A stretch of 64,000 bases of DNA. It comes from Paenibacillus durus. Lineage in GTDB: Bacteria; Bacillota; Bacilli; Paenibacillales; Paenibacillaceae. The position numbers and the translations under genes were made by a program. Within the stretch, counting starts at the first letter, position 1. Every line of letters begins with the position of its first letter. The notes under the pieces were generated by a model. That model did not search any database, was not told the origin of the DNA, and saw only the letters and a list, made by a program, of their open reading frames with translations. Below are positions 33,280 through 41,535 of the stretch, piece after piece. The stretch covers positions 992,001 to 1,056,000 of the forward strand of contig NZ_CP009288.1 in the NCBI RefSeq assembly GCF_000756615.1, in the 5' to 3' direction.

Positions 33280-33696
33280 TTAGTCCAGCTCCTGCCCGTC
33301 ATTTTCAATGCGGATCTGTCCGTTATACAAGCAATGATGGGTACAATTTAGCGTCAAAGCCGGTTGACCTTCGATCCTCATATCGCTTTTTCCATTCAGC
33401 CACGGCATGGTGAGGACAGGAATGCATGGAGCTTTTTTGACTCCATAGATATCGACCATCTGACTGGCTTGTACAGCAGGATTGAGCGGACTGGAGCAGT
33501 TTCCAAAAGGCGGGATGTTCACTCCCGGCACATAATCCCCGATACTCATTTGCGCTTTGTTTTTGACGTATACTCCGTGGCTAATAGGACGCTTTAAACG
33601 GACAGGCTGGGTACCGTAGCTGCAGCTTAAAATCGCGCCTGCTACCACGTAGCTCTTTTTGGCGCCCGTTCCTGGTTGCACGTTCGCTTCTTTCAC
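33280..33696 (-). CDS. DUF4280 PAAR-like tip protein, duplicate
   Basis: 138 residues, GTG start after AAGGAGGA. It has the DUF4280 features YVVAGAILSCSYGT, SHGVYVKNKAQMSIGDYVPG, a FGNCSSPLNPAV turn and late Cys/His pair (LNCTHHCLYNGQ), probable metal ligands. Only a few residues differ from 39278-39694. It lies between the truncated pentapeptide gene and the split VgrG, so it is part of the duplicated block. Confidence 0.85.
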   Translation of the reverse strand: MKEANVQPGTGAKKSYVVAGAILSCSYGTQPVRLKRPISHGVYVKNKAQMSIGDYVPGVNIPPFGNCSSPLNPAVQASQMVDIYGVKKAPCIPVLTMPWLNGKSDMRIEGQPALTLNCTHHCLYNGQIRIENDGQELD

Positions 33697-33702
33697 TTGA
33701 CA

Positions 33703-34986
33703 TCATTCCTCCTTCGTTGCCATCTCCACCCGTTGTACGCGTACCCCTATAAATGGACGGCGCAGCAGACACTCCGCCACGGCAAGGTCGATGTAGACGT
33801 AAGGTTCCATCAGGCCGGCAATCCGGAAAATAGGAGATTCGATATTCCCGTATTTGAGCACCAAATGCTTCAAGGTATGATTGGGATACCACTCGGTTTG
33901 TGAAGAAAGACAATCCTTCTTCGGAGGACGAAGCACCCAATACACCTCTTGTCTGGCTCGTTGGAAATCAGTGAGGATAGCTGCTTTCCATTCCAGCCCG
34001 GGAACAACCTTTTCCAATAATTCTTTCATAGGATCGGATACGAGCGGGACAGGGAATTCCAGAAAATCCGGAAATACGGTCTGTGAATCTGTATGTACAG
34101 TTAAGAACAGGGGTGAGTCCTCCGTTTGAGATCGGTGATCCGACATGATGCTCTCGATCTGTAAAGGAGACATAGAAGCCGGTTCCACCCGATGCTGAAC
34201 ACGCTCGTCCGTCATGAGACGAAAGTATCTCATGGCACTTGTCCCACCTTTACTGGTCACATCGGCCACGCTTATATCCGAAGGCCGAAGCAGGGAGTGG
34301 GAGGACGTGGTCGTTTCTGTCAAGCCAATAGCCTCGCTGAGCTGTTCCTCCGTAAAACGCACACCCTGTACCTTTGCCCCTGTAAAATCGGCTTTTGCCA
34401 AGCGGGCACCTTCAAAGGAAGCGCCTCTGACATCGGCTCCGGCAAAGCAGGCACCCGTTAGATCGGCCTCAATAAATGAAGCGTTTTGCAGTGAGGCAGC
34501 TTGGAAGACAGCCCCTTGTAACTGAGCCACTTTAAAAGAAGCTCCTTGCAAGTCCGCTCCCGTAAAATCCACACCACTAAATCCTAATGGCTCCCAATCG
34601 AGCCAAGCATTTGAACCGTCTCCCGTATAGCCTATAACGACGTCGAATATGGCATTCTTCATGGAACAACCTCTAAAATCAGCTCCGTGAAGCAAGCTGT
34701 AAGTAAAATCGGTTTCTTCCAATCGACAATCTCGCCAGACGCTTCCCACCAAGACACAAGCATGAAGGCGGCTGCGTTCCATTCCAACCTGACGAAAAGC
34801 GGTATAACGAAAATCTAACTGGCTGTAATCTCCATCCGGTAGTTGAACTCGGGTCAAAGCTTGGTAGCTGTACGCATGTTCTTCTTTTTCCTCCAGCCAA
34901 TCCCGAATTACGTTCGATTCCACCCGTCTGCGATCTTCTTTATACACAGATTCACTTTGATCGAGGTACTCTGCGACAAATTTCAA
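33703..34986 (-). CDS. Pentapeptide/accessory fusion, N-terminally truncated
   Basis: About 427 codons corresponding to residues from about 180 onward of the 603-residue protein at 39701-41512, at high identity from VAEYLDQSESVYKED. The pentapeptide helix (GADLQGASFKVAQLQGAVFQ and similar, about residues 55-215) and the accessory domain (about 250-427) are complete; the helical N-terminal domain is missing. The frame opens with a TTG that overlaps the stop of the upstream coiled-coil remnant. No ribosome binding site of its own is obvious, so translation is doubtful. Confidence 0.7.
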   Translation of the reverse strand: MKFVAEYLDQSESVYKEDRRRVESNVIRDWLEEKEEHAYSYQALTRVQLPDGDYSQLDFRYTAFRQVGMERSRLHACVLVGSVWRDCRLEETDFTYSLLHGADFRGCSMKNAIFDVVIGYTGDGSNAWLDWEPLGFSGVDFTGADLQGASFKVAQLQGAVFQAASLQNASFIEADLTGACFAGADVRGASFEGARLAKADFTGAKVQGVRFTEEQLSEAIGLTETTTSSHSLLRPSDISVADVTSKGGTSAMRYFRLMTDERVQHRVEPASMSPLQIESIMSDHRSQTEDSPLFLTVHTDSQTVFPDFLEFPVPLVSDPMKELLEKVVPGLEWKAAILTDFQRARQEVYWVLRPPKKDCLSSQTEWYPNHTLKHLVLKYGNIESPIFRIAGLMEPYVYIDLAVAECLLRRPFIGVRVQRVEMATKEE

Positions 34987-35432
34987 ATGTTCGCCATCTC
35001 GTTAGTTAAAAGCTGCTCTGTTTCTTGCACTCGTTCTTCTGCTCGCTGTACCATTGCCTCCGCTTCTTCCTTTGCTTCCTCCAGCTCCTTCTACTGACGG
35101 GCTAGTACGGCTTGAGTGTGCTGTACAGTTCCCCTCAATGCCAATGCTTCACGCTGTAAATCTTCGATGTACCGAAGTGCTTCCAGTCTTGGGTATCCGT
35201 CCTTCTGATCGGCTAGCATTTCAAGTTGTTCAGCTTGATCTAATAGCTGCCGCATTTCTGCCCCTACATGCGAATCCGTCCGTCCCGACCATCTCAACTC
35301 TGCCACCTGCTCCCGCAAGTCCTTAGCTCGCTGACAATAGTCCCGAATCTCATCCATAAGCTTTTCATAGCCTGCTTGTGCCTGAGCAATCGAACGCACC
35401 GTTTCCTCTACTACCTATTCACGTTTTGCCAT
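34983..35432 (-). pseudogene. Coiled-coil gene with two in-frame TAG codons
   Basis: From ATG 35432, with AAAGGAGGACG upstream, the frame reads MAKRE, TAG (35415-35417), VVEETVRSIAQAQAGYEKLM, through a long coiled coil, ...AVLARQ, TAG (35091-35093), KELEEAKEEAEAMVQRAEE, and ends at 34983. The coding character is continuous through both TAG codons, and both would be Gln if CAG had changed to TAG. The product would be a helical protein of about 147 residues of unknown function. Most likely a recently decayed gene. Confidence 0.65.
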
Positions 35433-35452
35433 TTTGTTTCGTCCTCCTTTGA

Positions 35453-35581
35453 TTTTTGGGCATGCAAAAAAGCTCATTCCTACTCATTGTTCAAGTGGAA
35501 TAAGCCTTTGAAAGTTTATCAAGCTTGGTTGTCAAGTTTTTTGTGTTTGGTTTGTACGATCTTGCTCTTAGGATTGTAAAC
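35453..35581 (-). repeat. Type II 3' element, copy E
   Basis: Conserved with 20793-20932, including the minus-strand terminator GCTTATTCC/GGAATGAGC plus TTTTTTGCATGCCC at 35455-35512. It begins about 17 bases after the stop of the immunity gene at 35598. Confidence 0.8.
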
Positions 35582-35597
35582 ATAAAAAATTCACATT

Positions 35598-36107
35598 TCA
35601 ATTACTCTCAATATCAACGTTATCTAAATTTTCGTCTGAAATATCAATAGCATGTAACTTTGAATATCGTTCACGCCAATTATCTATAGGAAATGCACCG
35701 AACCCATAATCCAAATAGATACCCTGATCAAGTCTAAGAGTTCCCCCCCTTTCAAAATACTTAATCAATGGCTCGTAAATATCTTGATATTCACCATTTA
35801 TTATTTTTCCTTCCCCAACTAAAGAGACCCATTCAAGATAACGTAAACAAATTGTTTTACATAATAGATTTGGTTTACCTGATTCAGAAAAAATACTAGT
35901 TATATAATCCTCTAAATCCAGATTAGAACCCAACACTTTTGCAGGACTAAAAAAAGGTCCCGATTCAAATGAATACCCCTCTAAAAATAGTGAACTTCTC
36001 CTCAAATACTCGGCAATTAAAAATTCACTTGATTTCTTTTTTGTTTCAGAAGTTCCCCAAGCAATTTTTGAAATACGTGTTATTGCCTTTTCCAAGAAAT
36101 CAATCAT
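35598..36107 (-). CDS. Immunity protein for VgrG toxin at 36100-39225 (putative)
   Basis: 169 residues from ATG 36107, which overlaps the toxin gene end by eight bases, so translation is coupled; the longer frame to 36269 would overlap the toxin gene deeply and is not used. The protein is mixed alpha/beta with a C-terminal acidic tail (DISDENLDNVDIESN) and has no signal peptide. No family is recognised. It is followed by type II element copy E. Confidence 0.65.
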   Translation of the reverse strand: MIDFLEKAITRISKIAWGTSETKKKSSEFLIAEYLRRSSLFLEGYSFESGPFFSPAKVLGSNLDLEDYITSIFSESGKPNLLCKTICLRYLEWVSLVGEGKIINGEYQDIYEPLIKYFERGGTLRLDQGIYLDYGFGAFPIDNWRERYSKLHAIDISDENLDNVDIESN

Positions 36108-39100
36108 ACAGTTCACTCCATTTGAGATTATAAAATTTAGCGACATTTTCCTCATACCCTGGGAATGAGCCAAAATCGGGTTGCTTAGGTGCCAAGTCAT
36201 GAGCACCAGGTGGATCATTTGTAAATTTCGTGCCATCCCATGAGTCGGGATGTCGATAATTAAGACCACTCTCCATTAGTTTTTTTTCTGCTAATTCATG
36301 TGCTGCTAACTGTTTGAACCATTCCTTACCTTGAGGAGTTAGTTCTCCAGCTTGCGCTTTAGTAAACGCATATACAACTTCTGAGTCAGGGGTGAGTCTT
36401 GATTTATAATAATAAAGCCCTTGTTGATCATAATGACACAATTCATATTCATTTAAAAACATATGGGATTTTAGATTTTTAGCTTCCTCAATACTAAGGC
36501 CTGTGTTTTTAGCAAATTCCTCAATATTATCCAATCCACTTGCTCTTATCAATTCTGCCTTCTTTTCTGTCGCTATATCAATTTTTAGTTTTGTTTCAAC
36601 AGGAGGCTCCCCAAATCTTTCAGGAGCTTTTGGCGTCCCCTCAGCCTCTTTCACAGGCTTCGAATTTAAAGCTTGGGATGACTCTGCTGTTTGGATTTCG
36701 GGGACAGTGTCTTTCAATAGAGATTTAGGATTAAAGAATAAGCTGCCTCCCTCTATGATCCCTAATGTATTAATGATATTCGACCAATGCTCGGGTGACC
36801 AAGCATCTTCAGGAAACATGGCTTCTCGAATGGTGCCGTGGAATCCGAGGGTCAGCCAATTGGCTGTGTCAATTGGTGAATCAAATGCCTTATTGGCTCT
36901 TTCCACATAACTTAGATACATCCCTTTAGGGATGCCTAACGACAAGTAATCCAAAAATGCGCTAACTGAATCGAATTTTTTTTGATTCCTTTCTGCTGCG
37001 GCATAATAAACTCCTTTTCCTAATTGGATTAGGCTGTCTCCGGATTCCTTAAACACATCACGTAATATGTCTCCCTGATCTATGGCTACTTGTCCTTCTA
37101 TTATTGCGCTGCGCCCCATTTCTTCCAGATAGCGTTCCCACCAGGACTTAGGTTTCTCCGCTTGTGGCTTCGGCTGCTGTGCCATATAGCGGTCATAGCT
37201 GGCTTTCCAGCGGCTTCTCACCTCAGCAGGGATCTGGTGATAGGCTTGTTGCAGGGCATTTGCCTCGTTCAGCAGGTTTTTCATAAGCTCCAGCGGGCCG
37301 CCGGAATGGGCGATGTGACGCGCACTCGTAAACACCTTTCCCCAAATCCATTTGCTGTAGTAGGCTTGTTTGGCCTTCTCATGCTCGTAGTGGCCGATGA
37401 GTCCCTGTAGCGCCAGGCCCGCCAAGTGTTTCAGCGGATGCGAGCCTCCTTTTGCGCCGCCTCCTGCACGACTCGTTCCCGTGCTTCGAACAGGGATCGC
37501 ACCGGTGACTTGCAACACCGTTGCGGCTACTTTACCCGCAGGTCCGCCAAGCGTATTTAAGAGCACTCCTGCCACTTTCCCGACGACCGGAATGGAGCCT
37601 AAGAGCTTGGACACCGCACCGAGCAAACCATCGGCTTGCTTTTGCGCGGCCGGGCTGGTGACCTTCGCCGCAGGAGTAGGAGCAGGGGCCGGGCTGCCGG
37701 ATGACGCCTGAGCGGCTGCTGCAGCTTGTGCCGCCTGATAGGCCTGGATGCTCATTAACGGCGGTTCCGGAATCGGAGGGAGGTCGGCTACGAAGACCGG
37801 AGCTTTGACCGTCCCTTCCTGATGAATCACCGGAGCTTTGAAATCCGTTTCACCATCCAGCACCATGCTGCTGGAACCGCCTGTCAGATACAGGGCGGTT
37901 CCAGCTTCTAGCGACAGCTGCTGACCCGCCTTAAGGTTCACGTGCCCCCCTTGAATCTGTACATTCCCCGGACTGCTGACCGTGATGCCGCTATCCTCGT
38001 TCAAAATAATGGAAAGTTCACCCGAGGTGGAAAGGGTCAGCTCTTGCCCGGACATCTCCACACCGCTTCCTTGCGCGTGCTGCCACACCTTTACATCCGG
38101 TGGGCCATGGACGTGGCGCTGTTGGCGGAGGGAATCGGTCACATAAGCATCCTGCTCCCGGTTTGTCGGCAGATACAAGTTCACTCGTTCCCCGATTTCG
38201 GGCATATCGTACCAGCCGCTATGCTCTTCCGCGGCATAGCGGGTTGCTGCCGGAAACCAGCAGGCTTTGGTTGGGTCTTGCTTAGGATCAATATCCAGTT
38301 GAAGCTGCATAAAATCCTGCTGGACCTTTAACACCGTTCCCGTTAGCGAAATCCCGGTGATCCGGTCGTTCTCGTACCGGGCATAGCGGATATCCCGCTC
38401 GGCTTGCAGATCGTAACGGGTACGCAGTAAGCCATCTGCTAACGTGGTGACCGCCCGCACGACGGCCAGCTCCTTGCCCTGCCCGATCGGTAACGCAAGG
38501 AGGTCGCCTAACGCATAATATTGCAGACTTTCAAAGGTATAGGTGACATACGAGCCAGCGCGTTCCCCCGGTTTTCCTGCGCCGGGTTCATGAAACGTTA
38601 TGCGTACCTGATAAGAGATTTCCTCTTCTACTTTGTGCGGCTCACCTTCCGGCATTCCGAAGAAAACCTTGGGTGACGCGGCGGTCACCTCCGGCACCAG
38701 CACGGAACCGAAGCGGGAGGCGAGACGCTTTAAAAAGGCCCAGTCTGTCTCTTCATATTGTAAAACAAATGCATCCAGCTTGGCATCATGGGTCAGGGTA
38801 TCAATCAGATCTCCGTACGCATACTTACGTACCAGCGCGGTGACCAGATCCTCATAGGTACGGTGAGCATTCGGATAGGAACGCTTTTTCACCCGGATAT
38901 CCATCTGATACGAATGCGAGGCGGCCTCCAGTTCAAAGGTATAGACTCCCCGTACACAATGTACGGACATGCGTGTGATGATCCCGTGGAACAGTATTCT
39001 TAGCGATTGTCCTTGCCCATCCAACTGGCGAATGACAATCGGCTCTTGCTCCATAGCTTGTCCGATCCATGCGGCTCCTTGTTCCTCGGACAGGAGGCCT

Positions 39101-39225
39101 GTCATCTGTAAATAAGCATGCTCGTTGATGGCTCTGTGGATTTGGAGTTGCTCGATACGTTGCGGCTGAAAGGGGCCGTAAAAGCGGAGGCTTTCATAGC
39201 CAATCTCGGCTAACAATAGGCTCAA
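36100..39225 (-). CDS. Full-length VgrG-like spike with C-terminal toxin
   Basis: 1041 residues, TTG start after AAGGAG. Order: late-control-D fold (1-240; YEETDWAFLKRLASRFGS), gpV OB domain (about 295-360), beta-helix needle (about 375-450), Ala/Pro linker (about 490), hydrophobic KLLGSIPVVGKVAGVLLN region, pre-toxin (KSWWERYLEEMGRSAI onward), seam EAEGTPKAPER near residue 863, and a 175-residue toxin. The toxin contains YELCHYDQQGLYYYKS, 'LAAHELAEKKLMESGLNYRHP' and PPGAHDLAPKQP. The conserved His residues suggest a nuclease or other metal enzyme, but I cannot name a family. This is the only intact VgrG-toxin gene of the second island. Confidence 0.85.
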   Translation of the reverse strand: MSLLLAEIGYESLRFYGPFQPQRIEQLQIHRAINEHAYLQMTGLLSEEQGAAWIGQAMEQEPIVIRQLDGQGQSLRILFHGIITRMSVHCVRGVYTFELEAASHSYQMDIRVKKRSYPNAHRTYEDLVTALVRKYAYGDLIDTLTHDAKLDAFVLQYEETDWAFLKRLASRFGSVLVPEVTAASPKVFFGMPEGEPHKVEEEISYQVRITFHEPGAGKPGERAGSYVTYTFESLQYYALGDLLALPIGQGKELAVVRAVTTLADGLLRTRYDLQAERDIRYARYENDRITGISLTGTVLKVQQDFMQLQLDIDPKQDPTKACWFPAATRYAAEEHSGWYDMPEIGERVNLYLPTNREQDAYVTDSLRQQRHVHGPPDVKVWQHAQGSGVEMSGQELTLSTSGELSIILNEDSGITVSSPGNVQIQGGHVNLKAGQQLSLEAGTALYLTGGSSSMVLDGETDFKAPVIHQEGTVKAPVFVADLPPIPEPPLMSIQAYQAAQAAAAAQASSGSPAPAPTPAAKVTSPAAQKQADGLLGAVSKLLGSIPVVGKVAGVLLNTLGGPAGKVAATVLQVTGAIPVRSTGTSRAGGGAKGGSHPLKHLAGLALQGLIGHYEHEKAKQAYYSKWIWGKVFTSARHIAHSGGPLELMKNLLNEANALQQAYHQIPAEVRSRWKASYDRYMAQQPKPQAEKPKSWWERYLEEMGRSAIIEGQVAIDQGDILRDVFKESGDSLIQLGKGVYYAAAERNQKKFDSVSAFLDYLSLGIPKGMYLSYVERANKAFDSPIDTANWLTLGFHGTIREAMFPEDAWSPEHWSNIINTLGIIEGGSLFFNPKSLLKDTVPEIQTAESSQALNSKPVKEAEGTPKAPERFGEPPVETKLKIDIATEKKAELIRASGLDNIEEFAKNTGLSIEEAKNLKSHMFLNEYELCHYDQQGLYYYKSRLTPDSEVVYAFTKAQAGELTPQGKEWFKQLAAHELAEKKLMESGLNYRHPDSWDGTKFTNDPPGAHDLAPKQPDFGSFPGYEENVAKFYNLKWSELYD

Positions 39226-39277
39226 ATAAGTTCGTGTCTCCTTTCTGGCATTGCAGGGCTATTGTCCGGTTCAGCGG

Positions 39278-39694
39278 TTAGTCCAGCTCCTGCCCGTCAT
39301 TTTCAATGCGGATCTGTCCGTTATACAAGCAATGGTGTGTACAATTTAGCGTCAACGCAGGCTGGCCTTCGATCCTCATGTCGCTTTTTCCGTTCAGCCA
39401 GGGCATGGTGAGGACAGGGACGCACGGGGCTTTCTTGACCCCATAGATATCGACCATCTGACTGGCTTGTACAGCAGGATTGAGCAGACTGGAGCAGTTT
39501 CCAAAAGGCGGGATGTTCACTCCCGGCACATAATCCCCGATATTCATTTGCGCTTTGTTTTTGACGTATACTCCGTGACTAATAGGACGCTTTAAACGGA
39601 CAGGCTGGGTACCGTAGCTGCAGCTTAAAATCGCGCCTGCTACCACGTAGCTCTTTTTGGCGCCCGTTCCTGGTTGCACGTTCGCTTCTTTCAC
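39278..39694 (-). CDS. DUF4280 PAAR-like spike tip protein
   Basis: 138 residues, GTG start after AAGGAGGA. Features: YVVAGAILSCSYGTQPV, VKNKAQMNIGDYVPGVNIPP, FGNCSSLLNPAV, and terminal NCTHHCLYNGQIRIE. DUF4280 proteins are thought to sharpen the VgrG tip as PAAR proteins do. It lies six bases after the fused pentapeptide gene and 52 bases before the toxin VgrG, exactly as in the duplicate block six kb away. Confidence 0.87.
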   Translation of the reverse strand: MKEANVQPGTGAKKSYVVAGAILSCSYGTQPVRLKRPISHGVYVKNKAQMNIGDYVPGVNIPPFGNCSSLLNPAVQASQMVDIYGVKKAPCVPVLTMPWLNGKSDMRIEGQPALTLNCTHHCLYNGQIRIENDGQELD

Positions 39695-39700
39695 TTGAGA

Positions 39701-41512
39701 TCATTCCTCCTTCGTTGCCATCTCCACCCGTTGTACGCGTACCCCTATAAATGGACGGCGCAGCAGACACTCCGCTACGGCAAGGTCGATGTAGACGTAA
39801 GGCTCCATCAGGCCGGCAATCCGGAAAATAGGAGATTCGATATTCCCGTATTGGAGCACCAGATGCTTCAAGGTGTGATTGGGATGCCACTCGGTCTGTG
39901 AGGAAAGGCAATCCAGCCTCGGAGGACGAGGCACCCAATACACCTCTTGTCTGGCTCGTTGGAAATCAGTGAGGATAGCTGCTTTCCATTCCAGCCCCGG
40001 AACAACCTTTTCCAATAATTCTTTCATAGGATCGGATACGAGCGGGACAGGGAATTCCAGAAAATCCGGAAATACGGTCTGTGAATCTGTATGTACAGTT
40101 AAAAACAGGGGGGAGTCCTCCGTTTGAGATCGGTGATCCGACATGATGCTCTCGATCTGTAAAGGAGACAGAGAAGCCGGTTCCACCCGATGCTGAACAC
40201 GCTCGTCCGTCATGAGACGAAAGTATCTCATGGCAGTTGTCCCACCTTTACTGGTCACATCGGCCACGCTTATATCCGCAGGCCGAAGCAGGGAGGGGGA
40301 GGACGTGGTCGTTTCTGTCAAGCCAATGGCCTCGCCTAGCTGCTCCTCCGTAAAACGCACACCCTGTACCTTTGCCCCTGTAAAATCGGCTTTTGCCAAA
40401 CGAGCACCTGCAAAAGAAGCTCCGGTAACATCGGCTTCGGCAAAACTGGCACCCGTTAGATCGGCCCCAATAAATGAAGCGTTTTGCAGTAAGGCAGTTT
40501 GAAAAACAGCTCCTTGTAACTGAGCCTCTCTAAAAGAAGCTCCTTGCAAGCTCGCTCCCGAAAAATCCACACCACTAAATCCTAATGGCTCCCAATCGAG
40601 CCAAGAAGTTGAACCGTCTCCCGTATCGCCTATAACGACGTCTAATATGGCATTATTCATGGAACAACCTCTAAAATCACCTCCGTGAAGCAAGCTGTAA
40701 GTAAAATCGGTTTCTTCCAATCGACAATCTCGCCAGACGCTTCCCACTAAGACACAAGCATGAAGGCGGCTGCGTTCCATTCCAACCTGACGAAAAGCGG
40801 TATAACGAAAATCCAGCTGGCTGTAATCTCCATCCGGCAGTTGAACTTGGGTCAATGCCTGGTAGCTGTACGCATGCTCTTCTTTTTCCTCCAGCCAATC
40901 CCGAATGACATTCGATTCCATCGGTCTGCGATCTTCTTTATACACGGACACACTTTGATCGAGATACTCTGCCACACGAATTTCGAATGTTTCTTCCCGC
41001 TGCAGTTCCTGAAATTCCGGCAAACACACGGCCTGCTTCATCGCCCGACGCATCAAATTCACAACGAGCGCATGGATATGCACTGCTGCCTCCAGCATGA
41101 GCCGCTCAAGTGCATAAGCCGATAGAGAAACTTGCTGTTTCTCTGCCTCGGTTCGCACAAGCTGCTGCAATTCGCGCCAATAGGAGAAGGCCCACTGTGT
41201 ACCGTATTCAAACCGGACGGGTTCAGGATCAAGCAGCCATAAGACATCCGAAGTCTCAACGAGATAGGCGGGCCGCTCTTCGAGCCATGTGGTACGCAGC
41301 ATAGAGTAGGTGATGTAACCGATTTTTCCCTTTCGTCCTTGAAGCTGCTCTTGCCGAATGTCTACACAGTACCTTCGAAACTCCTCTACACAGACTTGAA
41401 TCCGTTGTTCTAGCGTTGCTTTTAACTTCAATGCCCAGTCTCTGCGGGTCAGTGACCATGCCTGATTTAAGATGGCTTGTTGTTGCTCCAACTCATCGAT
41501 AGGCTGTTCCAT
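39701..41512 (-). CDS. Pentapeptide-repeat/accessory-domain fusion protein
   Basis: 603 residues. Residues 1-200 are helical (RDWALKLKATLEQRIQVC, then LMLEAAVHIHALVVNLMRRA). About 235-405 are pentapeptide repeats (FSGVDFSGASLQGASFREAQ, then ADLTGASFAEADVTGASFAG). About 425-603 is the accessory domain found alone at 12010-12528. It therefore equals the two separate genes of island 1 joined end to end. It lies between a toxinless VgrG and DUF4280. A role in assembling or loading the spike complex is inferred only from this conserved order. Confidence 0.85.
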   Translation of the reverse strand: MEQPIDELEQQQAILNQAWSLTRRDWALKLKATLEQRIQVCVEEFRRYCVDIRQEQLQGRKGKIGYITYSMLRTTWLEERPAYLVETSDVLWLLDPEPVRFEYGTQWAFSYWRELQQLVRTEAEKQQVSLSAYALERLMLEAAVHIHALVVNLMRRAMKQAVCLPEFQELQREETFEIRVAEYLDQSVSVYKEDRRPMESNVIRDWLEEKEEHAYSYQALTQVQLPDGDYSQLDFRYTAFRQVGMERSRLHACVLVGSVWRDCRLEETDFTYSLLHGGDFRGCSMNNAILDVVIGDTGDGSTSWLDWEPLGFSGVDFSGASLQGASFREAQLQGAVFQTALLQNASFIGADLTGASFAEADVTGASFAGARLAKADFTGAKVQGVRFTEEQLGEAIGLTETTTSSPSLLRPADISVADVTSKGGTTAMRYFRLMTDERVQHRVEPASLSPLQIESIMSDHRSQTEDSPLFLTVHTDSQTVFPDFLEFPVPLVSDPMKELLEKVVPGLEWKAAILTDFQRARQEVYWVPRPPRLDCLSSQTEWHPNHTLKHLVLQYGNIESPIFRIAGLMEPYVYIDLAVAECLLRRPFIGVRVQRVEMATKEE

Positions 41513-41535
41513 CTGTATTCAATCACCCCCTAAAG

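Noticed and set aside
34983..35432. Evidence for a changed genetic code (TAG as Gln)
   Set aside because: Some well-supported genes here end at TAG, and no other gene needs read-through; simple decay explains the two TAG codons better.
25154..37711. Repeated 104- and 137-codon plus-strand frames at 25, 31 and 37 kb
   Set aside because: They repeat only because the VgrG genes on the other strand are duplicated; they are antisense shadows.
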